Shown one piece after another: positions 10,278 to 22,525 of a stretch of 64,000 bases of DNA. This DNA is from Macrophomina tecta. Lineage: Eukaryota > Ascomycota > Dothideomycetes > Botryosphaeriales > Botryosphaeriaceae. The notes beneath the pieces were generated by a model. The model was not told the origin of the DNA. It did not search any database and was given only the letters and a program-made list of their open reading frames with translations. The first letter of the stretch is position 1. Every line of letters begins with the position of its first letter. A program made the position numbers and the translations under genes. The stretch covers positions 620,001-684,000 of the forward strand of contig JAKSGN010000016.1 of NCBI GenBank assembly GCA_024180945.1, given 5' to 3'.

Positions 10278-11859
10278 ATGACGACGGCCTTCCCACCACC
10301 GTCTCTCACAGCAGCCTCGGCGAGCGCGTTAGCTCTAGGGTGCATATATGTGCTGTCGTTGGTTGCTTATCGTCTCTACTTGCACCCACTAGCCAAGATC
10401 CCGGGGCCAAGGCTTGCTGCCGCCACAAAATGGTACGAGTTCTACTTCGAGATCGTCAAAGCTCCGGGAGGCCAGTTTTCCAAAGAAGTGAGCCGGATGC
10501 ACGACCAGTACGGTGAGCGAGAGATCTTTCGGGTGCTTTGAGTAGACAGTGGCGTTAAGTGTGATTGTACAGGGCCCATAGTGCGCATCAACCCCGAGGA
10601 GGTCCACGTGCGAGACCCGTCGTGGTTCGAGGTCCTCTACGCGCCGAACCCAACGCACCGCAACAAGTACCCCCCGTCGGCCCAGCTGGCCGGCTTACCT
10701 CTGGGAAGTGGGTGCATCACCACGGCTCCTGCATCCTGTGTCTCGGTTGCTGACCAAACGTTGCCGCAGCCCACGGAACTGTCGAACACGACGTCCACAG
10801 AAGACGGCGAATGGCGAACGCCCCGATGTTCTCGAAGCGCGCGGTCGCAAGCGCTCAGAGCTTGATACGCCAGCACATTGACGAGCTCGCCGGCGTATTC
10901 GCGTCCAAGATGGGAACAGGCGAGCCGGTCGAGCTGCAGACAACGTTCCTGGCGTACACGACGGATACGATATACCACTACATGTTCGACAGGGACACGG
11001 GGTACCAGCGCAATCCGGAGGCGGCCGAGCGCTGGCGGCGCTCAATGCAGGCAGTCTCGCAGGCGACGCCGTTCATGAAGCAGTTCCCGTCACTGCTGCC
11101 GAAGCTGATGATGTTTCCGAGCTCAGTGCTTGAATGGATCCTCATGCGGGTGCAGCCCGACATTGCCGGCTTAATGGGCACGCACAGGGTAGGTTCCGAC
11201 CCGATCCGATCTGATTCGCCTCTTGCACGATCGGTGGTGTTCGTGGCTCATATGTTGCAATAGCTCATGAGTGAGATCGTGTCCGATCACGTCAAGTCCG
11301 AGCCGACCGGACTGGAGGCCGAGGAGCACAAGGCCGCGGCCGTGCGCCAGCGCGCGTTCGCCAAGCCGAGGACGATATTCCACGCGATCGAGAGTAGCGG
11401 TCTCCCGCACAGCGAAAAGACGCCGGCCCGGTTGGCGCAAGAGGGGCTGACGGTCCTGTTCGCCGGAGGGGAGACGGGCTCCAGAGTGTTGGCCAACACG
11501 GTGTACCATTTGCTGGCGAACGCCGAGGTGCTAGAAAAGGTCAAGGGCGAGGTGTTTGCTGCGGCGGCGGGCTCGAACAAACTCCCCGACGTCAAGGAGC
11601 TGGAGAAATTGCCCTGGCTGGTAAGGTCTCCTCGTATCCGATTCCGGATAGGTTCTTACACGACAGCAACCGGCTAATCTAACGCCTCCTGTCTCTCTTT
11701 ACAGGCGGCCTCAGTGCGAGAATCCATTCGGCTGAGGGCACCGACAACATCAAGACTCCCGTTGACGTCCAATAAAGAGCTTGTTTATGGCAATTTTATC
11801 CTGCTGCCAAACGTGAGCTACCCGTGAGCCTGCATCACGCAACCCCTCCCCCTTTCCCC

Positions 11860-11898
<39 letters not shown>

Positions 11899-12352
11899 GC
11901 GCCTCCTCAATCTGACTTTCCCTCGTCCCTTTTTGCGCAGACGCCGGTCAGCATGAGTATTCCGGACATCGTGCACGACCCGAACATCTTCCCGGAACCG
12001 ATGAAATTTAAACCAGAGCGGTGGTTCGGCGCGAGCGACGAGCAGAACCGCTTTTACGTCGCGTTTGGGAAGGGAACGCGGATGTGCGTTGGTATGGAGT
12101 AGGTAGCGAAGGTCGTCCAGCCCCCACCACAATAAGTAGCGCTGACACGTCCGAAACCCCACCAGCTTTGCGTACGGCGAGATCTACATGAGCTTGGCGA
12201 CGATCATCTGCCGGTTTAAGCTCGAACTCTTCGAGACATATCGGGCGAGAGACGTTGACTACAATCGGGATTGTTTCCTGGGAGAGAGCGACCGGTCGAG
12301 CCCGGGCGTGCGGGTGAAGGTGCTCGAGGACACCAAGGCCTTTACCGCTTAA
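10278..12352 (+). CDS. Cytochrome P450 monooxygenase next to terpene cyclase
   Basis: It would hydroxylate or oxidise a terpene scaffold at the ER membrane, with electrons from a P450 reductase. Seven exons join in frame: 10278-10512, 10573-10707, 10770-11188, 11264-11620, 11705-11812, 11941-12098 and 12166-12352. They give 532 residues, normal for a microsomal fungal P450. An N-terminal hydrophobic anchor spans about residues 12-33 and is followed by the proline-rich hinge KIPGPR. The I-helix reads AGGETG near 330-335 instead of the usual AGxDTT. The K-helix ExxR is ESIR at 388-391. The heme loop is [10 protein letters not shown] with Cys467. The start was chosen because it precedes the anchor. 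The style resembles P450s of sesquiterpene clusters such as Tri4 relatives, but no family number is claimed. The fifth intron holds an AT microsatellite. Confidence 0.92.
11863..11896. repeat. AT dinucleotide microsatellite in a P450 intron
   Basis: About 17 AT units lie between the donor at 11813 and the acceptor at 11940. Length variation here would not change the protein. Confidence 0.9.
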
Positions 12353-13067
12353 CCGACCTAGAAGGGGAGCTGAGGGAATTCCGCCAGGCGTAGAGGCCGT
12401 GGCGTGCTCAATGCGAATGCTAAATGACAGTGAAGCATGGTGCGTGCTGAACAATGCAGTCGGAGGGCAAAGTATTCTCATTCCGTGGGCCGGATGGCCT
12501 GCGAGATCCGCGTACGCTTTGTACAGTATGGTAAAAGTAAAATTAATGGAATTCTCAGCCCCTGTCTACTGATATCTACCACTCGGCCTTCTGCTATTAT
12601 GACATCGGTGTTGGGAAGCTCCGGAAGCGGGTCTTCTCAAATGGCGTCCCATGCCTCTTGCACTGCAACTCTTATGTGCAAGTGGCAGATAGTCGAGTAG
12701 GCGGATAGATCTACAGCTCCTAACAAACACCTCAGGCTCGTCAAGCTGGCCAGGGCGACGCTTGAGGGGGTGCAGGATGACCGGCCAGGCAAGCATTTTC
12801 TACCTGGCGTCCTGCAACACCTTTATGCCGCCGGTTGACAGAGCGAAGCGCGGGGCAGTGCAGGCGCTCACCACGCGTTGGTTCAAGGGTAGCAGGCGGT
12901 GCGGCAGGGGTGGCAGGAAGCGCAGTAGTATGCGTGGTAGCCGAGTCGGCGGCAAGCGTGTCGGGCGAGGTTGTCAGAAGGTTTAGGCAATGGTTGGCAG
13001 TCGCTGACTCGGGCCCGCGCACCGGCCCCAAAGACACACAGCCAGACCAACCGACACTCTCCCTACG
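12353..13067. other. Intergenic region with a possible Tc1-like scrap
   Basis: No intact gene is seen. On the minus strand, about 12560-12695 reads RVAVQEAWDAI followed after a stop by DVIIAEGR. This resembles the last part of fungal Tc1-like transposases, but the match is short. The rest should hold the P450 3' flank and the promoter of the small gene at 13068. Confidence 0.35.
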
Positions 13068-13529
13068 ATGACGGCGAACTGCAGCTGCGTCTTGGACACG
13101 CTCCGCATGCTGCTGCGGGTCGAGGCGGCGCGCGAGCAGGCGGCGGCGGCGCTCGACACGCGGCTGGAGCTGGCGGAGCGCTGCGAGAGCCGGTGCCTGG
13201 AGATGCTGGCGTGCCCGCGCTGCCGCCGCCAGCGGTTCGCGCTGCTCTGCGCGACGGCCGTCAGCACGCGCACCGTGCAGCTGCTGGCGCGCGAGGCGGG
13301 CGCCGGCGGCGTGCCGCTCTCCATCGGCGGCCGCCCGCTGGACCTGGCAGACGCCGAGCCGCTGCTGCAGGAGCTGCTGTCCTTCCAGCTCGACAACTTC
13401 TCCAGCATGCAGCGCGCGCTCGAGTCAGTCGTGGGCGGCCTGGGCGACGCCGACAGAGCTGCTTGTCTGGATGCGCTCCGGGCCAACGTGGACCAGCTGC
13501 GCCGTCTGAAGGCGCGGCTTGCTATATAA
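13068..13529 (+). CDS. Small AflR C-terminal-domain protein (copy 1)
   Basis: This is a 153-residue single-exon protein with no zinc cluster. It looks like the C-terminal regulatory domain of AflR-type factors standing alone: an N-terminal CSC, an LDTRLELAER helix, then CPRCRRQRFALL, a Leu-rich helix and a basic end. The copy at 23773 shares LDT-LELAER, the C..CR.RFAL segment and the ending KARLA. It lies 59 bp upstream of an AflR-like factor on the same strand. It lacks a DNA-binding domain, so one possible role is to bind the factor and modulate it, like a microProtein; that is inference. The start is the only ATG giving the conserved N-terminus. The stop codon overlaps a TATATAA word. Confidence 0.75.
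   Translation: MTANCSCVLDTLRMLLRVEAAREQAAAALDTRLELAERCESRCLEMLACPRCRRQRFALLCATAVSTRTVQLLAREAGAGGVPLSIGGRPLDLADAEPLLQELLSFQLDNFSSMQRALESVVGGLGDADRAACLDALRANVDQLRRLKARLAI
13523..13529 (+). promoter_or_regulatory. TATA-like word overlapping the stop of the small gene
   Basis: TATATAA includes the TAA stop of the small gene and lies 60 bp before the ATG of the regulator. It could be a core promoter for the regulator if the two are not cotranscribed. Confidence 0.35.
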
Positions 13530-13588
13530 CCGCCCGCCTCCGCGCCGTACTCCCACCAACCGCGCGCGCGCGCTCCTCCCAGACTGCG

Positions 13589-13757
13589 ATGGAGCCGGCC
13601 GCCGCGCCCGCCCCCAAGCGGCGCCACACCTGCGACGGCTGCAAGCGGGCCAAGGTGCGCTGCAACTCCGCCCGCCCTCTCTGCGCCCGCTGCCTGCGCC
13701 TGGGCTCCGAGTGCGTCTACAGCCTCTCGCGCCGGGCCGGCCGCCCCCGCCTCAAGA

Positions 13758-13803
<46 letters not shown>

Positions 13804-14653
13804 CGCGCCCGTAGCCCCCGCCGTCGCCGAGCTGGTGCCCACGCCCTCCTCCTCGTCCGCCTTTGCGCCCGCTTCCGCCTCCATCGCCTCCATCTCCGCC
13901 GACGCCGCCGCCCTCGATCTTGGCCTTGACCTTGACCTCGACCTCGACCTCGACCTCGACCACCTCGACCTCGACCTCGACCCCGCTCCCGCCCCCGACC
14001 TCGACTTCTGCGCGACCGCCTGGGCCGTGTCCGCCGCCTCGCCCCCGGGCTGCGCGCTGCCCGACGGCTACGCCGTGCCCGCCGACGCCTCCCTCACCGA
14101 CGTGACCTTCGACTCGGCGCAGTCGAGCCCCGGCGCCGCCTGCAACTGCGCCGCCAGCCTGCTCGACTGCCTCTCCGACACGGCCGCCCACGTCGCGGGC
14201 CCCAACATCGCGCGCGCCGTTCACGCCTCCAAGCGCGTCCTGGACCGCTGCCGCGCCGTGCTGGACTGCGTCCGCTGCGCCGAGCGGTGGACGGCCGTGC
14301 TGGCGCTCTGCCAAGCCGTCGATCACGTCGCCTGCGTGCTTGATCTGGGCTCGCTCTGGTCCGATTCGCCGTGCATTCCGCGCCACTGCCTCTGGCGCGA
14401 GGGGCTGGCCCGCGACGACGTTCCGCTGTGGGCCGGCTCTCACACCATCAGCGGCCCCAAGCGCCGCCTCCTCCTGCGCGCCATCCTGCTGCGCCGCCTG
14501 GCAGAGTTGCGCGAGGTCATGGCCGCCGTGCGCCGCGCCGCCGACGCCCAGGCCGCCGCCTCCCAGGCCACGTGCGAGAAGTCTTTCGCCGCATTTGCCG
14601 GGGACGTGGCGGCTGCGCTCTCGGCCAGAGCGGAGCTGGTCAGCGGCCTGTGA
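13589..14653 (+). CDS. AflR-like Zn2Cys6 transcription factor (copy 1)
   Basis: A 354-residue nuclear regulator. The binuclear zinc cluster is C15, C18, C25, C32, C35 and C42, followed by the linker YSLSRRAGRPR that resembles AflR. Then come about 14 glutamines (CAG codons, 13760-13801), a Ser/Ala/Pro-rich stretch, and an unusual Asp-Leu repeat near 13915-13981 from GACCTC units. The C-terminal half begins CNCAASLLDCL and matches the AflR regulatory domain. An upstream ATG at 12971 in the same frame was rejected, because it would run through the small gene and lacks family similarity. It should control secondary-metabolite genes; the nearby TCG-N5-CGA palindromes suit it. A second copy is at 24372. 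Confidence 0.88.
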
Positions 14654-17027
<2,374 letters not shown>

Positions 17028-18095
17028 TAAGGGACCGCGCGAAGTGAAGGTGTGGGAAGAGAGAAAAGGGAGGGGGAGGGGATTGCATGATCTGCTCGTA
17101 TTGCCCAATTTGGCAGTTCCGTCTTTCCATAGCTTATGGTAAAGTCCGGCTTTGCGATTGGGGATTATCGCTCATAGACCCATATAGATAAAACGCCAGG
17201 TATCCACACTCTTTTACTCATAGCTGTGGTGGCCTTGTATCGTTCCCCGCCGTCCGATTGGAGACAATGCATTTATTCCTACTAGCGTACCAGCAGCCGC
17301 ATTGGTACTGCCGACGGAACCGTTGTTGGCTCCACTATCGTGCAGTCGTACGACTCTGGCTACCGCTAGTGCTTAGATTAAGTTAGACCAGCTAGTAGGA
17401 GGACAAAAGTGGCTACCACCAGAGCAGACGTCCGTACACTTGTCAATAGGGCAGCGTCTCTCATGGGTAGGGTCTCGCCGACCCGCTGAACTCCGGATAA
17501 GAGCTTCTCTGTCCTAGCCGCTGCCGCGATGCTTTAGGTCAGTCATCCTATGTTTATCCCAGAGCTTGTCCGAGAAGGAGAATAGGGATGCGTACGTGCA
17601 TGGGTTGCTCGGCGCAGTTGTTGCATTAGATCTAGCGTGGATATGTATGAAAGGACTATAGCGTCACAGACCGCTTAAACAGAAGCAATCCGTATCGTGC
17701 AACACGTCTGGCCACAAAAGCGCTAGGAACGGAAAGAAATAAAGTACCCCCACTCTTCGTTACGGTTTGCGTGGGTTCCGTGGGCCGGTAAACCCGTGGC
17801 TCCTAGTGCCTCCACCGACGTCTGCTTCTTCTCCGTGCTCGCGAAAACCTACTACAAGGGTCCCAGGCTCCGCCTATACGGAGAAACCCAGCAGAGCGCA
17901 GACAAATACAGTGAGCGCGCCCTCGGAGTTCATGGAGTACACCTTTTTGGCCAGGAGAGTACATCCTGCTTGGGCCGCCCAAGTGACAAGGGAGAGAACG
18001 GGCTGTGAAAGCCGCGTTCAGCCAACCAGAAGGGTCAATTTGGCCAACACGAGCACTGTGTCCTCCGGCCGTAGGACATGCGGCGGATTAGATTC
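17028..18095. other. Intergenic region downstream of GAPDH, no gene supported
   Basis: I see no domain on either strand. Small open frames at 17767-18225 and 17796-18008 overlap each other and look like degenerate sequence. A GAPDH 3' UTR is expected at the left edge. Confidence 0.4.
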
Positions 18096-18240
18096 TGTTG
18101 AACTTGGTGGGAGAAATGAGATTCTCGGTGATAGACAGGAGTATAGTGACCTGATAAAAGTTCTGGGCCACTTAAGGGAGGCGCGCCAAAACGCGTCGCA
18201 CGCGCGCACCACTTCAATCTTCTAGACCACCCAATGCCCC
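18096..18240 (+). mobile_element. Probable LTR 5' fragment
   Basis: It begins TGTTGAACTTGGTGG followed by AAATGAGATTC, which resembles the start of the 120-bp LTR at 3250. The similarity ends after about 38 bp. The 3' limit and any target duplication could not be found, so the right boundary is approximate. Confidence 0.4.
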
Positions 18241-18372
18241 CATAACGTACTTCTTTAAACGAGCTCTTTGGCAAGTATACTCCTAATTAGCCCTACTATC
18301 TATATTAGCACCGTATTCTGATTGCCTATGAGGTATTAGGTAAGAAAAGCGCATAGTTTTGTAAGGAGCTTA

Positions 18373-18796
18373 ACGTGTTTCACCAGTGAGCTGGCCACCC
18401 CAGTGAGCTGGCCACCCAAAAACCCACCAAAAATCGGAAAAGTCGTACCTTGATATCTCGACAACGGCGTAATAATAAATTTCAAAATTCTAAAACTAGT
18501 TTTTTATACCTTCTTTAAGACTCTTGTCAAAGTTCTAGAATAATAAGCGTAGCCATTATTAAGATATCGAGTTTTTGGTCCCAATTTTAAGCTAAATTGC
18601 TAGATCTCTAGGGCTGCTTAGTGAATTCTTTTTAAAATCGAATAAGAGTGTCAAAATAGGTATAAAAGGCTAAATATGAAATTCTGAAATTTATTATTAC
18701 GCCGTTGTCGAGATATCAAGGTACGATTTTTCCGATTTTTGGTGGGTTTTTGGGTGGCCAGCTCACTGGGGTGGCCAGCTCACTGGTGAAACACGT
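18373..18796. mobile_element. 424-bp TA-flanked MITE with long terminal inverted repeats
   Basis: The arms begin ACGTGTTTCACCAGTGAGC and are inverted over about 120 bp on each side, so the element could fold into a long hairpin. TA dinucleotides flank it at 18371-18372 and 18797-18798, as for Tc1/mariner-type elements. Each arm contains two copies of CAGTGAGCTGGCCACC. No coding capacity. Confidence 0.85.
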
Positions 18797-18831
18797 TAGC
18801 ATGCCCAGCTCGTCCGTTACTAATACCAACC

Positions 18832-18961
18832 TGTTGTTACGACGGACCCGACCGTGTTGGGTTTCAGTCGGCGTGTAAGACCATTCGGCCAACCTCCCGT
18901 CGACTCCCAGTCGACAAAAGGTTCAGCAATGATCAGCCTGGTGGCTGATCGTGCCCCAACA
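18832..18961 (-). mobile_element. Probable solo LTR, about 127-130 bp
   Basis: On the minus strand it begins TGTTGGGGCACGATC and ends GTCGTAACA. A RIP-damaged relative lies at 52726-52862. No 5-bp duplication was confirmed. Between this and 19123 I see no gene. Confidence 0.5.
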
Positions 18962-19524
18962 ACTCTATATACAGGTAGGTCCGTAACACCATAGGCTGGT
19001 TTACCCGCTTCTCTTCTCGGGTTAGCCAGTAGGGCAAACCTACTAGCTCTAGGCCTTGATTAAAGGTAGCGACTTCTTGCCTAATAGTAGAAAGTGCCTC
19101 CTTAGAGGCAAAATCCCTAGTACCCGCACCCGTGCAAAAGTCAGGGCGCACGGCCAAGGCGCTAATTATCCTGCCACCAACACCAACACTTTGGAGTTGC
19201 ATTGTTCAACAACGAGTTGCTCAAATACAGTGAGAGTTGATTCTTTGTAAAGCTAGGCTACCAGCGAGTTTGATTAGTCACAAGCTTGAATAACATCTAC
19301 AAGCCGTTGTGACATACTTTTACAAAGCGCTTTAAGGCTTGGTGATGGCGCATGGTCCTGCGAGCCTCAAATGGGAACCAGTTCGCGAAACTGATGATGG
19401 AAAAATCTGGTTGTTCTCCTAGCTAATGAGCGGCGTTGGCTATAGATATCTGACACTATAACCGAGGCAAACAAAAAGCTTAAACAGATCAGGCAATAAG
19501 GCGTTGATCAGCCAACGATTGGGC

Positions 19525-20769
19525 TCATGTTCCATCACTTGGTTTTTCCACCAATGCGTACGCCCGGGGCAACCACTCAGCAAGCAACGCCTCAACACGC
19601 TCAGGATTCTTCTCCAGCCCAATGAATGGCGCAATCTCTTGAAGCTTCATCTTCAGTGGCCACCAAAGGTATTCCTGGAGGTTTAGGTCAGGCGAATATG
19701 GAGGGTGAGTAATGCACCTAATTTGATGATCACGCAGCCAATTCTTTACCTGTTTCGCTCGATGAATACTGTTAGAATAAGTGCAGTGGCAGCTTATTCA
19801 GTAGTGATGGGATGAATTGGCCTAGATTGGCATATCTAGTAGAGGGAGGCCGTACGGGCTTCCCTTATACCTATTCTATCTACTAGGGTAAAACGGGTAT
19901 GTAACTTGCTTACCTGCTGAGACAGGTGTGCAACGAGTATAAGACATAACTGAATCCAAAACACTACTGAATCAAATATTCCAACAAATACCAACACCAT
20001 CTTGTAACCAGTACATGCCATAGTCGTAGTTTCTTGGCACCTGTTCCTCCAGTACTTTAATGTAGGATTTGGTAGTGTAGCCTTGCCTAGGAGAGTCTAA
20101 ATCACGCTCCATGACGTGTAAATCAGACACCCCCAGCTGGCCTGAAAAGCCACCCCATACCATACACCTTGCCTCCTTGCCAAGTGGCCGTGTATTGAGC
20201 CGGCTTTGGTCCCGCTTTTGCTGGCCAGGCGTACGGAAAACCCAGCTTGGTGCGTGGCCAGAGCTCTGCTCAACTGAGCACTCATCACCAAACGTAACCC
20301 TCATCCACCATCTCCAGCTCTTATACCGGTATTTCTTTGCATATTGGTACCGAATGCGGGCATTCGCTTGAGAGATCCAAGGCCGATCCTTTGCACGCCA
20401 TTTGGTGATATGGTTCTTGCGTAGAATACGCCTGAGCGTATCTTTATGGATAGATAACTGGAGTTGCTTAATCACTTGGCTGTGCCTGAGTTTTGGGAGC
20501 CGGTTGATAAAACGAATAATCTGGCGCTCCGTGCGAAGGCTAACTTTGGAAGGACGGCCAGTACAAGGTGTTAGATCAACCTGGCCAGTCGTATCGTAGT
20601 GGTTGAAGCAGCTCCTGATTGCGTGTTCTGAGAAGCGAGTCTCACGGGCAATTTGACGCCCAGATTTGCCACCTCGTGATTGTGTAATAACCGAAACTCG
20701 TTGATCATGTGAAAGCTGATGCCTTTGCCTAGCATTGCCTGAAATTTCGCGTCCAAAGATGCGCTGCAT
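19525..20769 (-). pseudogene. Tc1-like DDE transposase split by a solo LTR
   Basis: The cut-and-paste transposase runs 20769 to 19987 and resumes 19764 to 19525. The Copia LTR plus one target copy lies between. The two parts are in frame with each other and together would be 340 codons, so this insertion is the only lesion I see. Helix-turn-helix segments occupy the first third (GKSGRQIARETRF; GRPSKVSLR). Catalytic acidic residues are expected in TFGDECSV, in WLQDGVG at the break, and in SPDLNLQEYLW. The start at 20769 was preferred over an upstream ATG that lies outside the inverted repeat. Confidence 0.85.
19770..19986 (-). mobile_element. Copia solo LTR variant, 217 bp, TSD AATAC
   Basis: It is flanked by AATAC at 19765-19769 and 19987-19991. 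It matches the 253-bp LTR at 7935-8187 but lacks the first 36 bp of that LTR and ends instead at an internal TGTTGG/CCAACA. Confidence 0.88.
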
Positions 20770-20857
20770 GGCGGTGTAATGAGGCAAGGGATGAAGAGGG
20801 TGCGTTGTTGTTTTGACTTGTGCACGTCCGTGCGCCCTGACTTTTGCACGGGTGCGG

Positions 20858-21351
20858 TCCACTGACGACCCGAACATATTCCCCCCCTTGTTCTTAGATG
20901 AAGTAGGCGCTGAGACATGCGCCTGGCTGTAACATAAGGGAACGGCGTTCTGGGATTACCGGGGGTCTAGATTACGGCCATAGGGCAAATATGCGGTGAA
21001 GGAGAATCACCTATTCTTCCGTCCCGCAGAACGCCGGGCAATGGATGCGTTATTTGCTACATATCGATTCAAGGTGGGGGCCGGGGTTAGATACGCGCTA
21101 AGCTAGCCCAAAGTGTAACTCCGGATCTCCCGCAGGCCCTCATTAACAACGGGCGGACAGAGTTCCAAGGCCAATTCCGAATCGAGGGTTATGGCGATCT
21201 TCCTGACATTTCCGGCGGGTCCTGAGAAACGCTGTGGGCATCCAAGCTGCGTTTCTCCGCGCGGCCGGAGAGGATTTCCCCCTTCACAAGATGGCCGGGG
21301 CGACATGAGCACGACACGACTGGTATTAGGATCTGCGGCGGAGATGGCTGT
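20858..21351. other. Intergenic region, no gene supported
   Basis: This lies between the Tc1-like element and the dipeptidase pseudogene. Minus-strand frames continue beyond the dipeptidase stop without recognisable domains. Confidence 0.35.
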
Positions 21352-21501
21352 CTAACGCAACAGGCTGGTGAACATGGGCTCGACGTCGTCCTCAAGCGGC
21401 TCGACGGCGGCCATGTCGCGCGCAACGTCCTCGACTGCGGCAAGCACGCGCAGCACGTTGGTTCCAGCAATCCCACGCACGGAGGGCGGGGTATTTTCTG
21501 A

Positions 21502-21697
21502 TGGAACATGAGCCCAATCGTTGGCTGATTAATGCCTTAATGCCTGATTTGTTTAAGCTTTCTGTTTGCCTCGGTTATAGTGCTAGATGCTTATAGCCAG
21601 CGCCACTTATTTGATAGTAGCGAACAACCAGATTTTCCATCATCAGTTTCGCGGACTGGTTCCCATTTTGAGGCTCGCAGGACCATGCACCATCATT
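21502..21697 (+). mobile_element. Tc1-like 3' fragment inside the dipeptidase pseudogene
   Basis: This is an inverted, slightly diverged copy of about 19350-19540. It contains the last codons of the transposase (stop at GATGGAACATGA) and the 3' non-coding region. No terminal repeat was found, so it arrived by partial duplication or abortive repair. Confidence 0.75.
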
Positions 21698-21916
21698 TTC
21701 CGACATGCTCGAGGCCGACGGGCGCGGAGTCGAAGCCCATGCCGTCGAAGTCAGCACCCAGGCCGACGTGTCGCCAGCCAATCAGCTCGCCGATGTACAC
21801 GATGTGGTCCGCGACGTCGGCCACAGTGGCGTTAGGGCCGCAGGCGACGAAGGGCGGGTAGAAGTTGACCATGATGACGCCGACATTGTCGCGCAGCTGG
21901 AGCAGGACGTCGTCGG

Positions 21917-22115
21917 CAGAGTTGCTATCAATCAATTCTCTGATTGAACTCGGACCATGGTCCAAGCTCACCCTAATGTTACTATAGCAATAAGCCTGCA
22001 CAGTACACGAACAGGCTCTTGCACAGGCCAAATTAAGTAAAGCATGCCAAAAAACTTAAAAAGCTCGGACCATGGTCCAAGTTCAATCAGATTGAATTGA
22101 TTGATAGCAACTCTG
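21917..22115. mobile_element. 199-bp hAT-type MITE, 8-bp TSD GTCGTCGG
   Basis: The ends are CAGAGTTGCTATC and its inverse, with about 48-bp inverted repeats. GTCGTCGG is repeated at 21909-21916 and 22116-22123. Removing the element plus one copy rejoins the dipeptidase frame (NVPDD to VLLQL). Its termini differ from those of the intact hAT at 26310, so a different transposase moved it. Confidence 0.9.
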
Positions 22116-22525
22116 GTCGTCGGGGACATTGCGGGGGATGGGACACAGGGCTGCGGCGGCCGAGTGCGAGAAGAGCACAGGAGCGCTGGACAGCCGCAGC
22201 GCCTGGCGGGCAGTGTCGGCCGGCGGGCGACAAGCCCCCGTGGCGCGGGACGGCGGGCGCGGCGCTGTCAGCAAAGGTGTTGTGGCAGACATGGGTGAGG
22301 GTTGCGACGCAGCGCCGAGCCCGGCGCGCTAGCCACCTGGTGCAGGCCCTCGATGCCCAGGAGGCTCGACACGGCGGCCCACGGCACGGACCGCCACTGG
22401 GCCAGCACGTCATCGACTGTGGGCTGCTGCAGCTGCAGCGGCGTTTGAAGGCGCGGCAGGCCGGCGGCCTGCCGAGTCAGCAGCCGCACCACCAACAGCG
22501 GGATGAGCGACTTGAGGCGAAACAT

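Larger units (their letters stand above)
19124..20857 (-). mobile_element. Tc1-like transposon with 30-bp TIRs, interrupted by a Copia LTR
   Basis: Inverted repeats match over 30 bp: 19124-19153 and 20828-20857, starting CCGCACCCGTGC. The element is about 1.5 kb without the LTR insertion. A TA precedes the left end, but no TA follows the right end, so the true termini may be slightly different. It encodes the transposase described separately. A second partial copy of its 3' region lies at 21502-21697. Confidence 0.8.
21352..22525 (-). pseudogene. Membrane dipeptidase (peptidase M19) pseudogene
   Basis: M19 enzymes are zinc dipeptidases; fungal relatives occur in epipolythiodioxopiperazine clusters (GliJ type). 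Recognisable segments in order on the minus strand: SLLGIEGLHQ near 22350, ATLTHVCHNTFADSA in another frame near 22285, APVLFSHS with PRNVPDD near 22170-22125, then LLQLRDNVGVIMVNFYPPF, GLGADFDGM and, beyond the second insertion, NVLRVLAAVEDVA. Breaks are a missing N-terminal third with the first metal ligands, at least one frameshift near 22340, a 199-bp hAT MITE and a Tc1-like fragment. The coding remains are GC-rich, so decay was by insertion and frameshift, not RIP. Confidence 0.8.

Noticed and set aside
12971..13588. Upstream extension of regulator 1 to an ATG at 12971
   Set aside because: The added 206 residues are the out-of-frame reading of the small gene, Ala/Arg/Gly-rich, with no regulator similarity.
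8427..14653. Naming the pathway as heptelidic acid biosynthesis
   Set aside because: Known pathways use several oxidases and only one P450 is here. The resemblance rests on gene types, so no hep gene symbols were given.
17767..18225. 152-residue plus-strand frame downstream of GAPDH
   Set aside because: No domain; it overlaps the LTR-like start at 18096 and an alternative frame of equal quality.
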